Shown in pieces: positions 40,300-50,640 of a stretch of 50,696 nt of DNA. The stretch covers positions 1 to 50,696 of the forward strand of contig CAZKQB010000018.1 in NCBI GenBank assembly GCA_964554795.1. Direction: 5' to 3'. A program made the position numbers and the translations under genes. Every line of letters begins with the position of its first letter. Within the stretch, counting starts at the first letter, position 1. The notes beneath the pieces were generated by a model. The model was not told the origin of the DNA and did not search any database. It saw nothing but the letters and a program-made list of their open reading frames with translations. Origin of the DNA: SFHK01 sp964554795. GTDB taxonomy: Bacteria; Bacillota; Clostridia; Christensenellales; Aristaeellaceae.

Positions 40300-43200
40300 T
40301 CAATAGGATGTGATCTTCGTCAGCTTGGTACAGTTTTTAAATGCTCTCGCGCCGATTACAACCACCGTATCCGGCAGATTCACACTCGTCAAACTGCTCA
40401 TGCCCATAAAGGCTTCCGTATCAATGCGGTATACCGTTACTCCATTGACCGTCTTCGGCACCGTCAGTTCGGAGACCTCCGCACTCGTGTCGGCCAGCTT
40501 GATCGCTGCACCGTCCGTTCCATCTGCGCATACACCTTCCATGATCACGTACGTGAATTGCATTCCGTCTGCCTGGAACTCAATGCTATCAGTTACGACT
40601 ACTATGCAGGCGTTTTCTGCTGTATCGCCCTCGCTGCCAAGATCGGAAACCTGAGCCTTGAGCTCATACGTACCAGCCGCTGCATTCTCAAGCGTCACGA
40701 TATTGCCATTGCGGGAAACGTCCACAGGCGTTCCGTCCTTTGTAAGCGTTACAGAATCGTAGCTGAACTCGCCGATCGCGTTCTTTGTCTCCATCGTCCA
40801 GACGATGGTGTTGCCCGTGCTGTTCTTATCGTGGTTCGCCTTCACCGCCACAGTCAACGGCTCGTACGTAGTCACCTTGCACTCGGCTTTGAAGGCGCCA
40901 TCATTCGTAATAACGGTAATCGTCGCCGTGCCCGCCTTCGTGCCAGCAGTAAGCACGCCCTTTTCAACCTTCACGATTTCCTCGTCGCTGGTTTCCCACG
41001 TAACCGTCTTGTCATGGGCATCTGCAGGCAGCACGGTTTCGACGAGCGACGTCGTTGCAGACGTGCGCATGTTCAGCGCTTCCTTATCCAGCCTTACGCC
41101 CTCCACAGGCACAGGCTGCACGATAACCGCACACTCCGCCTCCACCGTCTTTCCGAAGGAATCCGTTACGAGGACCTTCACGGTCGCTTCACTTACCTCA
41201 AGACCCTTGATCGTCGCCGTGCGGGCATCCTCGTTCGCGGTTACGGACAGCACCTCTCCCTGCAGGCTGATCCACTCGATGGTTTCATATTCCGCATCCG
41301 CAGGCTCCAGCTTCGCGGCGAGATGATCCTCCCTGTACTGCAGAATCTCGAAATTCTCCGGATCGATGGTCACGCCAACGATTCGGACCTTCGTCGCCGT
41401 CACTTTGCAGCTGGCAACCTTGTTTCCGTCCATCGTCGTCGCAGTAATCGTCGCGGTGCCGGTGTTGCTCACGGCCGTAACAATGCCGTTTTGATCAACC
41501 GTCGCAACGGATTTATCTGTGCTGTCCCACACAATGCGCTGATCATCGGCATTTGCCGGGCTAATCGTCGCCGTCAGCGCCTTCGTGCGGTTCTTCTCCA
41601 GCTCAATTTCCACATCTGCAAGCGCAATCGTCTCCACGTGTTTGGGAAGCACGGTTACCACGCAGGTATCTTCAAAGTCTCCATCGCTTGTTTTCGCCGT
41701 GATCGTTACGGTATTCTCACCGGATGCACGATAGCCAACCGCCCGAAGTATGCCGTTCTGTGAGACCGTCACCAGACTCGGATCGCTACTCGTCCACAGA
41801 ACCTCCTTGTCATACGCTGTCTCCGGAAGCACAGCCGCATTCAACTGCTCTTCATCATAATGCGTAAGGCTCAGCTCGCGCTTGTCCAGCTCAATGCTTT
41901 CCACATGCTGGCGCACCTCGATCACGACGGAAGCCGTCAGATTGTTATCCGTTTCCACAGTAATGGTCGCCTTGCCGATCGCACCCGCATCGCTGCCGGC
42001 CTTCAGGGTAACCTGACCGACATCGTTCACATCGACGACTGAAACGATCTCCGGATGGTCGCTGGTTACCTCCCATGTTGCCCAGCTGTTCGCTGTCAGC
42101 TTCACGGTTGCAACCGTTTCTTCGTTCAAATACAGCACCTTGTTCGGTACCGTAAGCGTAACGCTCTTCGGAGCGGCCATCACCTTTACGGCCAGAATCG
42201 CAGATTTACCATTATGCGTGGTGATCTTCACCTCAGTGCTTCCAACCTTTACGCCGGTTATGATGCCGTTTTCGTCGATCTTCGCAATCGACGAGGAACG
42301 GGTGGCGAATTTGTAGGTCGTCATGCAGTCTTCGGGCAGAAGGGTAACCAGCTGCTTCATGTCATACGACTGTCCAACGCTAATGGTCACGTTTGCCTTT
42401 GACAGCATAACGTTTTCCGGCTCAGCCTTCACCGTAACGACACACCTCGCGGTTTTGCCATTAAAGGTTTTGACGATCACATCGGTCTGACCAGGCTTCA
42501 TACCCTTCACCAGAACCTTGTTGCCCTGCTGCGTCAGCTCAACAACCGTCGGATCCTCTGCCTCGAAGCTCATTGATCCCGCTGCGCCCTCGTTCAGCGT
42601 CGCGGCGAGCACCGTGCTCAGCTTTTCGATAATCGTCTCCGCTTCAGAATCCAGCGTCACGCTTTCCGGTTCAGTCTTCACGTGCACGACGCAATCCTCC
42701 GACTTATTGTTGAACGTATACACCGTAATCACGGCGTCGCCCAGCGCCTTGCCGGTCAGACGGCCCTCCGCATCCACGGTTACAATTTCGGCATTGCTGC
42801 TTTCCCACGTGAACCCGGATGCACCCTTGTTCACGGTTGCGCGCAGCTGCACCTGCTGCGTGAGGTCATCCGTCAGTACGACATCCACCTCACTGTAATT
42901 CAACTTGACAGACGTCGGAGCCGAGACTACGGTAATCTTGACGGATGCCGATTTGCCGTTGTACGCCGTCGCCGTAATCGTTGCGCTGCCGGATTTTACG
43001 CCCTTCACATTACCGTTTGCATCCACTGTAATGTAGGACTTGTTGCTGGTCTTGTACGTAAAGCCCGCGCTGACCACTTCGCCGTGCCCATCAATAGCTT
43101 CGGCAAGCAAGCTCATCGTTTCGCCAACGCCAACCCTCGCACGCGTTTGGCGAATGACAACCTGTACGGGGGCCGGAGTCACTTCAAGCTCATACGTATC

Positions 43201-46200
43201 GGTAAACGATTCACCGGTTCTGCGATTGATCGTGGTCGCCGCAATCCGCGTGGTTCCTGCACGCTTGGCAATCACCTCGCCTGTTGCAGCATTTACGGTT
43301 GCAACGTAGGGATTGTGCGAGCTGTAGGTAATCCTTCCATAGCAGTTTTCCGGCAGCTCCGCCTTCTTCTTAAGCTTCGCGCCCTCTCCGATCTGCTCAG
43401 TTTTCGACTCGCTGAATGCAATACCCGTCGGTTCGCTCATAACCGTCAGCGCGCAGGTAGCCTTCTGCCCGTTGTATGCGGTGGCAACGATATCCGTCTT
43501 GCCGACAGCAACCGCCGTTACGAAGCCGGTCTCATCCACCGTAGCCACCTCGGGATTGCTACTCGACCACGTGATTTTGCCCTGTGTACCCGTCGGTACC
43601 GCCGCGGCCAGACGCAGCGTATCCATCTCGGAAATCACCGCGCTTGCACGACTGATGCCTACCTTGGACGGTGCCTTTACAACCTTGATCGTTACACTCT
43701 TCTTGATTCCGTTGTCCGCTGCAACCGTTATGCTCGCGCTTCCGGCTTTTACGCCCTTTACGCTCGTGCCGCTCACCTGCACATAGGCAGTTTTGCTGCT
43801 CTTCAGTGTAAAGGTAGCTTCAACTTCATTTCCACGTGCGTCAAGTGCTACCGGCTCAAGGCTCATGATTTCCTTCAGGCCAATCGACGTGCGCGTCTCG
43901 CGAAGCTCAATCGTTCTCGGTGCCGGAACGACGAGTACCTCACAGGTTGCCATCGCATCTGTGCCGCCATTGTAGTTTTTCACCGTAGCCTTTATGGTTA
44001 CGCTGCCGGAATACTGTCCCTTCAGGCTTCCGTCTTCATCGATCGTGGCAAGCGCAAGCTCGTCGTCCTCATAGAAAAGCTCAAACGTCGGCGTACCATA
44101 GCTTCCCGCAGGGAGCATTTCCGGCATGAGCTTCAGCACTTCGCCCTCCTTCACGGTGTAGACACTCTGAGAAAAGCGAATCTCCTCCGGCGCTTCCGTG
44201 ACCGTCACAACGCAGGTATCCTTCTTGCCGTTATGGGTCGCTGCGGTAACTGTCGCCGTTCCGACCGCTTTGGCCGTCACAACGCCGTTTTCGCCAATTT
44301 CCACGATTCCTTCCGGCTTGACCGTAAACGTCACAGAGCCGCTCTGTCCGGAAGGAATTGCCGTTTCCAGCGCCTTTTGCTCGCCGATGGACAGCTTGGC
44401 AGAAGACGGCTTCAACGTAACCTTTGTGGGCGCAGCCACAACGGTAATAGTCACAGTTTCCGTCGCACCGCCCGTAGCGGTAACGGTGATCGTCGTCTTG
44501 CCCTTCTTTACACCCTGCACGGTGCCATCCGAGGCGACCTTGGCAATCCTGGAATTCTTTGATTTGTACGTCAGCGCTGCGCAGATTTCGCCCTCCTCGC
44601 TGTCCGTCGGAATGGCATTCAGCTGCAGCTTCTCACCCACACCGACAACCCTACGGCTTTCCGCGATGACAACCTTTGCCGGCGGCTCGGTCACGTCGAT
44701 AGCCGCCGTCGCTTCATACCACTTTTCCTCAACGTGGTTATAAACCTTTGCACGGATTTCCGCCTGACCGACTGCAAGGCCGTTAACAACGCCCGTCTTT
44801 GCATCAACGCCTGCAATATTGCCGTTTACAGCCTCAAACATCACTTCGCCGTACGCATTTTCCGGAGACAGGTTATACGCAAGCGTAAGCTTCGCACCCT
44901 TGCTCAGGCGATATTCCGCGTTCTCCAGCTCAATGCCGGTCGCATTGGCGCACACCGTTACCACGCAGGGCTTGCTGCTCTTGCCATTGTAGGCCGTCGC
45001 AACGATCTCTGCCTCGCCGATGCCCACTGCGCGGAAGTTGCCGTCCTCCAGCTGCTCAATCACGTCGTTCTCGCCCTTAGTGATTTTCAGCACCACCGCT
45101 CCAACCGTACCGGGCGTCGTCGCCTTCAGCGCAAACGTCGCGTTCTCACTTACGGTAAGCTTGGCAGGCGCAATCGACACGCTGGTAGGCGCCTTTTTGA
45201 CCGTGATGGTAACAACCTTTTTAATCGTCTTGTCCGTCGCGCTGGTAATAGTGATCTTTGCAGAGCCCGTACGCACACCCTTGATCTGCGTTCCACTTAC
45301 GGTCACATAGCTCTTGCTGCTGGTCGAAAGCGTAAACGCCTCGCCTTCCAGTTCTTCGCCGCCTACGCTCAGTGCCACAGGCGCAAGATCATATACCTCG
45401 CCCACGCCGATCGTCGTGCGATACTCATCCGAGCCGCTGCCAAGGGCGATGCTGTCGATATACGGAGTCACTACAACCTTGGTCTCGGCAGCCATAGAGC
45501 CATAGCAGGCGCGCAACGTCGCTTCTCCGGCGCGCAACCCCTTTACTACGCCATTTTCATCCACTTCCGCCGTTCCGGCATCGCTTTCGTCGATTTCATA
45601 GCGAATTCCGGATGCAAACGCACCCTCCGGTGCAAACGTGAGAAGCGTAGAGACCATATGCTTCTCGTCCACCTTGTACATTTCCTCTGCAAAAGCCAGG
45701 CTCTCCGGAACCTTGCACACGGTGATCGTGCACGTTCCACTCTTGCCATTGAAGGCCGTAGCCGTAATCACAGTCTCGCCTTCCGCAAGCGCAGTCACAA
45801 GCCCGTTTTCGTCAACCGTCGCGATACCTTCCTCAGAGGATTTCCATGTGAACAGCGTTGTTTCGCCGCTCTTGATTACGCCATTCAGCTGAACGGTTTC
45901 GCCGATTGCAAGCTTTGCGCTTTCAGGCGCAATCTTTACGCTGGTCGGAGCCTTCTGAACGGAAACCGCCAGGGTATGCTTCGCACCGTTCTTCGCCTGC
46001 ACCGTAATCGTGGTCTTGCCAACCTTTACGCCCTTCAGGACGAATCCCTCGTCGCTCTTTGTCACGCTGGCAATCTTCGCATTCGCGGACTTGACTTCAA
46101 ACACCGTGTCCGCAGTAATGTCGTTCCCGTTGGCATCAAACGCCTGCAAGCCGATCGAGCGCTTCTCGCCCACGCCCAGCTTCTCAACTTCATCGAGCAG

Positions 46201-49200
46201 ATTAAGCTGTACCGCAGCGGGCTTCACAAGAATATCCGCCTCAGCAGATACACCGTTCACTCTTGCGCGCAGCTTCGCGGTTCCAGCGCTAACGCCCGTA
46301 ATCTGGCCATCCTCGTCCACCGTCGCCACATTGGGATCATCGATTGCAAACGTCACCGTACCATAGCTGTTTGTGGGTTCAAACGTGCCCTTCACAGTTA
46401 ACGTCTGTCCTTCATACAGCGTATACTGCGCCTCAGACAACTTGATTCCCTCGGGCAGCTTCAAAACCGTCAGCTTACAGGTTGCCGTCTTTTTATTATA
46501 GGTAGAAACCGTTATCGTCGCAGTGCCGACGGCCTTCGCTGTAACTACGCCATCCTCCACCGTTGCGACCTTAGCATTGCTGGTCTTCCACGTAAGCGGA
46601 CTCTCAATGCCTTTAATCGTAGCAGAAAGCGTCAGCTGTTCGCCGGTGCCCAGCTTGGTAGCCTTCCTATTGAGCGTCACAGCCGTCGGAGCCTTTTCAA
46701 CCACAACGGTAATAACCCCGGTGTTTTCAACGCCGTTTTCGGCAGTCGCCTTCAGAATCGTACGTCCAACCTTTACGCCCTTGAGCTTCGCACCGCTAAT
46801 CGACGCAATCTTCTTATCCTTTGTAACATAGGTTACCGCAGCTTCCTCGCGCAGCGCAGATATCTCGTCGCGCACCTCGGCGTTCAGCGTTACGGTTTCG
46901 TTCAAACCGATATGTAGCTCATATCCGCCCTCAACTGCAGCCAGACGCTCGCTTACCACCTTCACATCCGTATATGGCGGCGTCACGACAATTTCGGTCT
47001 GCGTGGAAATCGTCATAGGCGTGCCGTTCTTGTAGCTAACAACCGTCGCATGCAACTTCGTCGTTCCCTGCGACAGTGCCGTCACACTGCCATTGACATC
47101 AACGGACGCAATAGCAGCATCCTCCACTTCATACTGAACGGTTGCCTTTGCGGTCGCCGGAAGCACAATTGCTTCCGCTTTGCGCGTCAACCCCTGCGCG
47201 ATTTCATATTTTTCCGCACCGAATACGATCCCTTCGGGAGCATCCGCAACGGTAATGGTGCACATTGCACTCTTCTTCCCATTATAGGACGTCGCCTTCA
47301 CGCGCGTTTTTCCCTTGGAAAGCGTGCGAATCTCGACGGTGAGCGTATCTGCACTCACCGATTCGATGGACAGAACCTTCGAATCTTCAACCGTCCAGCG
47401 AACCGTGCCTGCCGAACCCGGCAACGCCGCCGTCAGCTTCAGCGTTTCGCCTTCGGATACAGTTGCCGCCGTCTGGCTCAGCGTCACCTTCGTGGGCGCC
47501 TTCGCAACGGTAATCTTCACCTTCAGCGGCTCACAGTCGCCTTCCTTGATCGTGATGGTAGCCGATCCCGCCTTCACGCCCTTGACCTGCGTACCGCTAA
47601 CGGCCACGTAGCTCTTGCTGCTCGTCGAAAGCGTGATTTGCGCATCTGCGCACACCTCGCCCGTGCGGTCGATGGCAACCGGCTTCAGATCATACACTTC
47701 ACCCAGGCCGATCGTCAAACGCACATCCACGGGCAGCTTGACATACGAAATCGCGGGCGTCACTCGAACCCACGCTGCAGCAGTCAGCGTACCAACCGTC
47801 GCCTGAACCTTTGCACGTCCCTCATGGAGCGCAGTAACCACGCCGGTTTCTGCGTTGATTTCAGCCACCCGTCCATCGCCTACCGGCTCCTCATCCACAA
47901 TTGCGTACACAGCCTTGCCAGTCGCGCCTTCGGGAAGGTACATCAGCGTCGGCTGAAGCGTTCGGTTCTCTGGAACGGAGTACTCCTCGTCCGCAAAGAA
48001 GATGCCCGTTGCCTTTGCTGTAACCGTAACGGTACACACAGCCTTCGCTTTTCCGTTATATGTCTTGGCAGTGATCTTCACCGTGCCCTTGCTCTGCGCA
48101 ACAAACGTTGCTTCACCGGTTCCATCCTGCGTAATTATCATTGCGTCCGCAGGCGAGCACGTCCACGTAATCGCGCCGCGCGTATCGGTAGGCAGCTTGG
48201 CAGACAGGCGCAGCTCGTCACCCTCGGCCATAACGGCCTTTGTCTGGCTCAATGTCACCTTCGTCGGCGCCTTGAACACCCTGTATCGAATTGTTTCCTT
48301 ATAGCCGCTTTCCGTCGTCAGAGTAATATCCGCCGTTCCGGTTTTCACGCCCTTGATCTGCGTGCCGTTTACGGCAACAATCGCTTTATTGCTGGTTGTA
48401 ACCTTCACAGCCTCTGAAAGCAGGTTTCCGCGCCCTGTCTTCACAACCGGATCCAGCTTCAGAATTTCGCCAACGCCTAGTTCCGTGCGTTTCACGGCAA
48501 ACTCAATCTGCGCAGCGGCCTCCAGCACCGTAATCTCGCACTGCTCCGTATACGTTGCGCCAGTCGTACGGTTTTCAACGGTCGCCGAAACATTCACCTT
48601 GCCGGAGCGCTTCGCACGCACTTCCACTGCGTTGCCGCCTTTGGCAACCAGTTCAACTACGTCGCTATCTTCGGGAACGGAGAATTCCACTTGACCATAT
48701 ACGTCTCCAGTAAATCCGGCCTTCAATTCAGCCGTTTCGCCTTCCTTTAGAAGCATGCTGGCCGGGTTCAGCAAAAGATCGTTCGGCTCAGCCATGACCG
48801 TTACGGCGCAGAAGCCTTCCACACCATTATACAGCACTGCACGAACAACCGCCGTGCCTGCCTTGTGTGCAGTCAGTACGCCATCTTCAATCGTCGCAAC
48901 CGTCTCGTCGCTGCTCACCCATTCAGCAATCGCACCGGTGCTGTTCGCGCTCAGCACATAGCTCAGCTCGAGCGTGTTGCCCTCGCCAAGGACAACGCTT
49001 TCCGGATCAAAAGTCAGAGATACAGGCTCTGCTTTCACCGTAAATTCTACACTTGCCACAGCGTCGCCAGCGCTCGCCATGACAGTTGCCTTGCCAACCG
49101 CTAAAGCTTTAACCTCGCCCGTAGATGATACGTCCGCAATCTTCGCCTGGCTGGCAACATATGTGACCGCAGCGTTTTCGAGCACTGCGCCCTCTGCATC

Positions 49201-50523
49201 TGTTACAATCGCCGTCAGGAGAATCTTTTCGCCAACGCCGATTTCGGTTCTTGAGGCAATCAGCTCCACCTTCGCCGCACGTGAATGCTCGGCAGAAGCC
49301 TCGGCCTTCACGTCGTTCATCTGATCGCTTGCCACTTCCACAGGCGTCGCAACCGGCTTCGTATCGACCGGCGTCGCCTCCGCAGGCGTTGCGACCGGCT
49401 TCACCTCGATCGGCGTCGCCTCTACAGGCGTTGCGACCGGCTTCACCTCGTCCGGCGTCGTCTCTACAGGCGTTGCGACCGGCTTCAGCTCGACCGGCGT
49501 CGCCTCCGCAGGCGTCACAACCGGCTTCACCTCGTCCGGCGTCGTCTCTACAGGCGTTGCAACCGGCTTTGATTCTGTCGCCGTAGCTTCAGTCATCGTT
49601 GCATCGGACGCATACACCGTAAATGTCAGAATTTCAACCTCGAACCTGCGATTGCTATTATCAACATAGGTATGCGGCGCAGAAACGCTCTCCATTTTCT
49701 TAAGGAACGAATCAATCGCCTCATCGGTCATTGGCCTTGCCGCCTTTGCCGAGATGAACGCCGTCCCTACGCCGTTCTCTGTTGCAAACGCAACCTCCAT
49801 ACGCTCGTTGCTTCTTCCGACGTTCACGCGGCGGATTGCATACAAAACGCCCCGGGAAAGCTCGCCATAGGCTTCTGCTGCGTCCGCACTCTCATATACA
49901 CGTGCAGCACCCGTCAGCTTCACGTAACCTCTGTCGAAAAGCTCGTTTTCCGCAACCGTTTTCTCATAATCGATGGACAGCTCCTCCGGCGTCGCAGGCA
50001 ACGCGTCATCATCGCCGTTCCCCGGTTCGCTCGCCGTCGCCGCCTTCGGCTCTGCCGTTACCTCTGCTTTGGGCTCGTCCTCAGCTTCCGTCTTCGGCTC
50101 TGCCGTCGCCTCTGCTTTGGACTCCGCCTCGGTTTCCGTCTTCGGCTCTGCCGTCGCCTCTGCTTTGGACTCCGCCTCGGTTTCCGTCTTCGGCTCTGCC
50201 GTCGCCTCTACCTTTGGCTCCGCCTCGGCTTCCGTCTTCGACTCTGCCGTTACCTCTGCCTTTGGCTCCGCCTCGGCTTCCGTCTTCGGCTCTGCCGTTA
50301 CCTCTGCTTTGGGCTCGTCCTCAGCTTCCGTCTTCGGCTCTGCCGTTACCTCTGCCTTGGGCTCGTCCTCAGCTTTCATCTTCGGCTCTTCCGTTGCCTC
50401 TGCTACAGGCGTCACGACAATCGTCGGCGTGGATTCATTTCCAAGCTCTCCCTCGCCGTAGACCGGAACGATGGTCGTCACCATCATCAAGATCATCAGC
50501 CACGAGAACACGCGCTTTTTCAT
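40300..50523 (-). CDS. Giant secreted protein with about 33 bacterial Ig-like (Big_2) domains
   Basis: One uninterrupted frame of 3,407 codons, a fifth of the window. In order: signal peptide (1-23); an acidic EPKAEVTAEPKTEAE-type repeat (about 46-163); a small SH3-like domain (about 196-275, VKLTGAARVYESADAAEAYGEL in part); a second Pro/Thr/Val repeat (about 319-397); about 33 Ig-like domains of about 85 residues (417-3222), each with the Big_2 pattern of VGVGE-type start, SSN...VATVD and GTATITATAYNGK; one further beta domain (3223-3312); and a leucine-rich BspA-like end (about 3313-3407). No LPXTG, SLH or other wall anchor is seen, and the LRR part ends abruptly. Likely an extended surface or matrix adhesin; the ligand is unknown. 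SD GGAGG precedes the ATG. Confidence 0.93.
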   Translation of the reverse strand: MKKRVFSWLMILMMVTTIVPVYGEGELGNESTPTIVVTPVAEATEEPKMKAEDEPKAEVTAEPKTEAEDEPKAEVTAEPKTEAEAEPKAEVTAESKTEAEAEPKVEATAEPKTETEAESKAEATAEPKTETEAESKAEATAEPKTEAEDEPKAEVTAEPKAATASEPGNGDDDALPATPEELSIDYEKTVAENELFDRGYVKLTGAARVYESADAAEAYGELSRGVLYAIRRVNVGRSNERMEVAFATENGVGTAFISAKAARPMTDEAIDSFLKKMESVSAPHTYVDNSNRRFEVEILTFTVYASDATMTEATATESKPVATPVETTPDEVKPVVTPAEATPVELKPVATPVETTPDEVKPVATPVEATPIEVKPVATPAEATPVDTKPVATPVEVASDQMNDVKAEASAEHSRAAKVELIASRTEIGVGEKILLTAIVTDAEGAVLENAAVTYVASQAKIADVSSTGEVKALAVGKATVMASAGDAVASVEFTVKAEPVSLTFDPESVVLGEGNTLELSYVLSANSTGAIAEWVSSDETVATIEDGVLTAHKAGTAVVRAVLYNGVEGFCAVTVMAEPNDLLLNPASMLLKEGETAELKAGFTGDVYGQVEFSVPEDSDVVELVAKGGNAVEVRAKRSGKVNVSATVENRTTGATYTEQCEITVLEAAAQIEFAVKRTELGVGEILKLDPVVKTGRGNLLSEAVKVTTSNKAIVAVNGTQIKGVKTGTADITLTTESGYKETIRYRVFKAPTKVTLSQTKAVMAEGDELRLSAKLPTDTRGAITWTCSPADAMIITQDGTGEATFVAQSKGTVKITAKTYNGKAKAVCTVTVTAKATGIFFADEEYSVPENRTLQPTLMYLPEGATGKAVYAIVDEEPVGDGRVAEINAETGVVTALHEGRAKVQATVGTLTAAAWVRVTPAISYVKLPVDVRLTIGLGEVYDLKPVAIDRTGEVCADAQITLSTSSKSYVAVSGTQVKGVKAGSATITIKEGDCEPLKVKITVAKAPTKVTLSQTAATVSEGETLKLTAALPGSAGTVRWTVEDSKVLSIESVSADTLTVEIRTLSKGKTRVKATSYNGKKSAMCTITVADAPEGIVFGAEKYEIAQGLTRKAEAIVLPATAKATVQYEVEDAAIASVDVNGSVTALSQGTTKLHATVVSYKNGTPMTISTQTEIVVTPPYTDVKVVSERLAAVEGGYELHIGLNETVTLNAEVRDEISALREEAAVTYVTKDKKIASISGAKLKGVKVGRTILKATAENGVENTGVITVVVEKAPTAVTLNRKATKLGTGEQLTLSATIKGIESPLTWKTSNAKVATVEDGVVTAKAVGTATITVSTYNKKTATCKLTVLKLPEGIKLSEAQYTLYEGQTLTVKGTFEPTNSYGTVTFAIDDPNVATVDEDGQITGVSAGTAKLRARVNGVSAEADILVKPAAVQLNLLDEVEKLGVGEKRSIGLQAFDANGNDITADTVFEVKSANAKIASVTKSDEGFVLKGVKVGKTTITVQAKNGAKHTLAVSVQKAPTSVKIAPESAKLAIGETVQLNGVIKSGETTLFTWKSSEEGIATVDENGLVTALAEGETVITATAFNGKSGTCTITVCKVPESLAFAEEMYKVDEKHMVSTLLTFAPEGAFASGIRYEIDESDAGTAEVDENGVVKGLRAGEATLRACYGSMAAETKVVVTPYIDSIALGSGSDEYRTTIGVGEVYDLAPVALSVGGEELEGEAFTLSTSSKSYVTVSGTQIKGVRTGSAKITITSATDKTIKKVVTITVKKAPTSVSIAPAKLTVSENATFALKATTPGTVGAVVLKITKGENDVIEQLEDGNFRAVGIGEAEIVATAYNGKSSKPCVVTVCANATGIELENAEYRLSKGAKLTLAYNLSPENAYGEVMFEAVNGNIAGVDAKTGVVNGLAVGQAEIRAKVYNHVEEKWYEATAAIDVTEPPAKVVIAESRRVVGVGEKLQLNAIPTDSEEGEICAALTYKSKNSRIAKVASDGTVQGVKKGKTTITVTATGGATETVTITVVAAPTKVTLKPSSAKLSIGEQKALETAIPSGQSGSVTFTVKPEGIVEIGENGVVTAKAVGTATVTAATHNGKKDTCVVTVTEAPEEIRFSQSVYTVKEGEVLKLMPEMLPAGSYGTPTFELFYEDDELALATIDEDGSLKGQYSGSVTIKATVKNYNGGTDAMATCEVLVVPAPRTIELRETRTSIGLKEIMSLEPVALDARGNEVEATFTLKSSKTAYVQVSGTSVKGVKAGSASITVAADNGIKKSVTIKVVKAPSKVGISRASAVISEMDTLRLAAAVPTGTQGKITWSSSNPEVATVDETGFVTAVAVGKTDIVATAYNGQKATCALTVMSEPTGIAFSESKTEQIGEGAKLKKKAELPENCYGRITYSSHNPYVATVNAATGEVIAKRAGTTRIAATTINRRTGESFTDTYELEVTPAPVQVVIRQTRARVGVGETMSLLAEAIDGHGEVVSAGFTYKTSNKSYITVDANGNVKGVKSGSATITATAYNGKSASVKITVVSAPTSVKLNYSEVDVVLTDDLTQQVQLRATVNKGASGFTWESSNAEIVTVDAEGRLTGKALGDAVITVYTFNNKSEDCVVHVKTEPESVTLDSEAETIIEKLSTVLAATLNEGAAGSMSFEAEDPTVVELTQQGNKVLVKGMKPGQTDVIVKTFNGKTARCVVTVKAEPENVMLSKANVTISVGQSYDMKQLVTLLPEDCMTTYKFATRSSSIAKIDENGIITGVKVGSTEVKITTHNGKSAILAVKVMAAPKSVTLTVPNKVLYLNEETVATVKLTANSWATWEVTSDHPEIVSVVDVNDVGQVTLKAGSDAGAIGKATITVETDNNLTASVVIEVRQHVESIELDKRELSLTHYDEEQLNAAVLPETAYDKEVLWTSSDPSLVTVSQNGILRAVGYRASGENTVTITAKTSDGDFEDTCVVTVLPKHVETIALADVEIELEKNRTKALTATISPANADDQRIVWDSTDKSVATVDQNGIVTAVSNTGTATITATTMDGNKVASCKVTATKVRIVGVTIDPENFEILQYREDHLAAKLEPADAEYETIEWISLQGEVLSVTANEDARTATIKGLEVSEATVKVLVTDSFGKTVEAECAVIVQPVPVEGVRLDKEALNMRTSATTSLVETVLPADAHDKTVTWETSDEEIVKVEKGVLTAGTKAGTATITVITNDGAFKAECKVTTYEPLTVAVKANHDKNSTGNTIVWTMETKNAIGEFSYDSVTLTKDGTPVDVSRNGNIVTLENAAAGTYELKAQVSDLGSEGDTAENACIVVVTDSIEFQADGMQFTYVIMEGVCADGTDGAAIKLADTSAEVSELTVPKTVNGVTVYRIDTEAFMGMSSLTSVNLPDTVVVIGARAFKNCTKLTKITSY
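40858..49275 (-). repeat. Array of Ig-like domains with a three-domain super-repeat
   Basis: The first 27 domains fall into nine triplets of types A-B-C. A domains carry VGVGE or IGLGE and KGVK(A/T)G(S)A. B domains start TKVTL/TSVKI after AP and end ATAYNGK...TVT. C domains start EGI/TGI (EEI, ESL and ESV variants) and contain YGxxxF. A triplet is about 255 residues or 765 bases. Six less regular domains follow towards the C-terminus. The DNA of the units has diverged, so this is an old amplification. Confidence 0.8.
49333..49569 (-). repeat. Tandem 42-bp repeat coding the KPVATPVE linker
   Basis: About five to six copies of a 14-codon unit (KPVATPVETTPDEV and variants). The copies are close at DNA level, so the number is likely to vary between strains. 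It would form a stiff, possibly glycosylated, stalk-like linker. Confidence 0.85.
50035..50388 (-). repeat. Tandem 48-bp repeat coding the acidic EPKAE stretch
   Basis: About seven copies of a 16-codon unit (EPKAEVTAEPKTEAED and variants) right after the signal peptide. Several copies are almost identical in DNA, so slippage or recombination could change the length without shifting the frame. Confidence 0.87.
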
Positions 50524-50583
50524 CGTTTTCCTCCATATATAAGACGTTTTGCCAGAAAGCCATAATTCTGCCTATTCATAGAA

Positions 50584-50612
50584 ATTATATCACATCACAA
50601 AGGCTTCCGCAA
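50584..50612 (-). promoter_or_regulatory. Promoter of the giant Ig-repeat gene
   Basis: Minus-strand TTGCGG (50607-50612) and TATAAT (50584-50589) are 17 bases apart. The start near 50577 gives a leader of about 55 bases. Confidence 0.65.
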
Positions 50613-50640
50613 TATGTTTCAAAAAAGTTTCCGTTTGCCG

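Noticed and set aside
40558..48417. Long plus-strand open frames (up to about 626 codons) opposite the giant gene
   Set aside because: They are antisense shadows of the repeated Ig domains: they lack SD sites, are Arg/His-rich and recur with the same repeat period as the sense gene.
49333..50388. CRISPR array
   Set aside because: The direct repeats are in frame, code for low-complexity protein and have no unique spacers.
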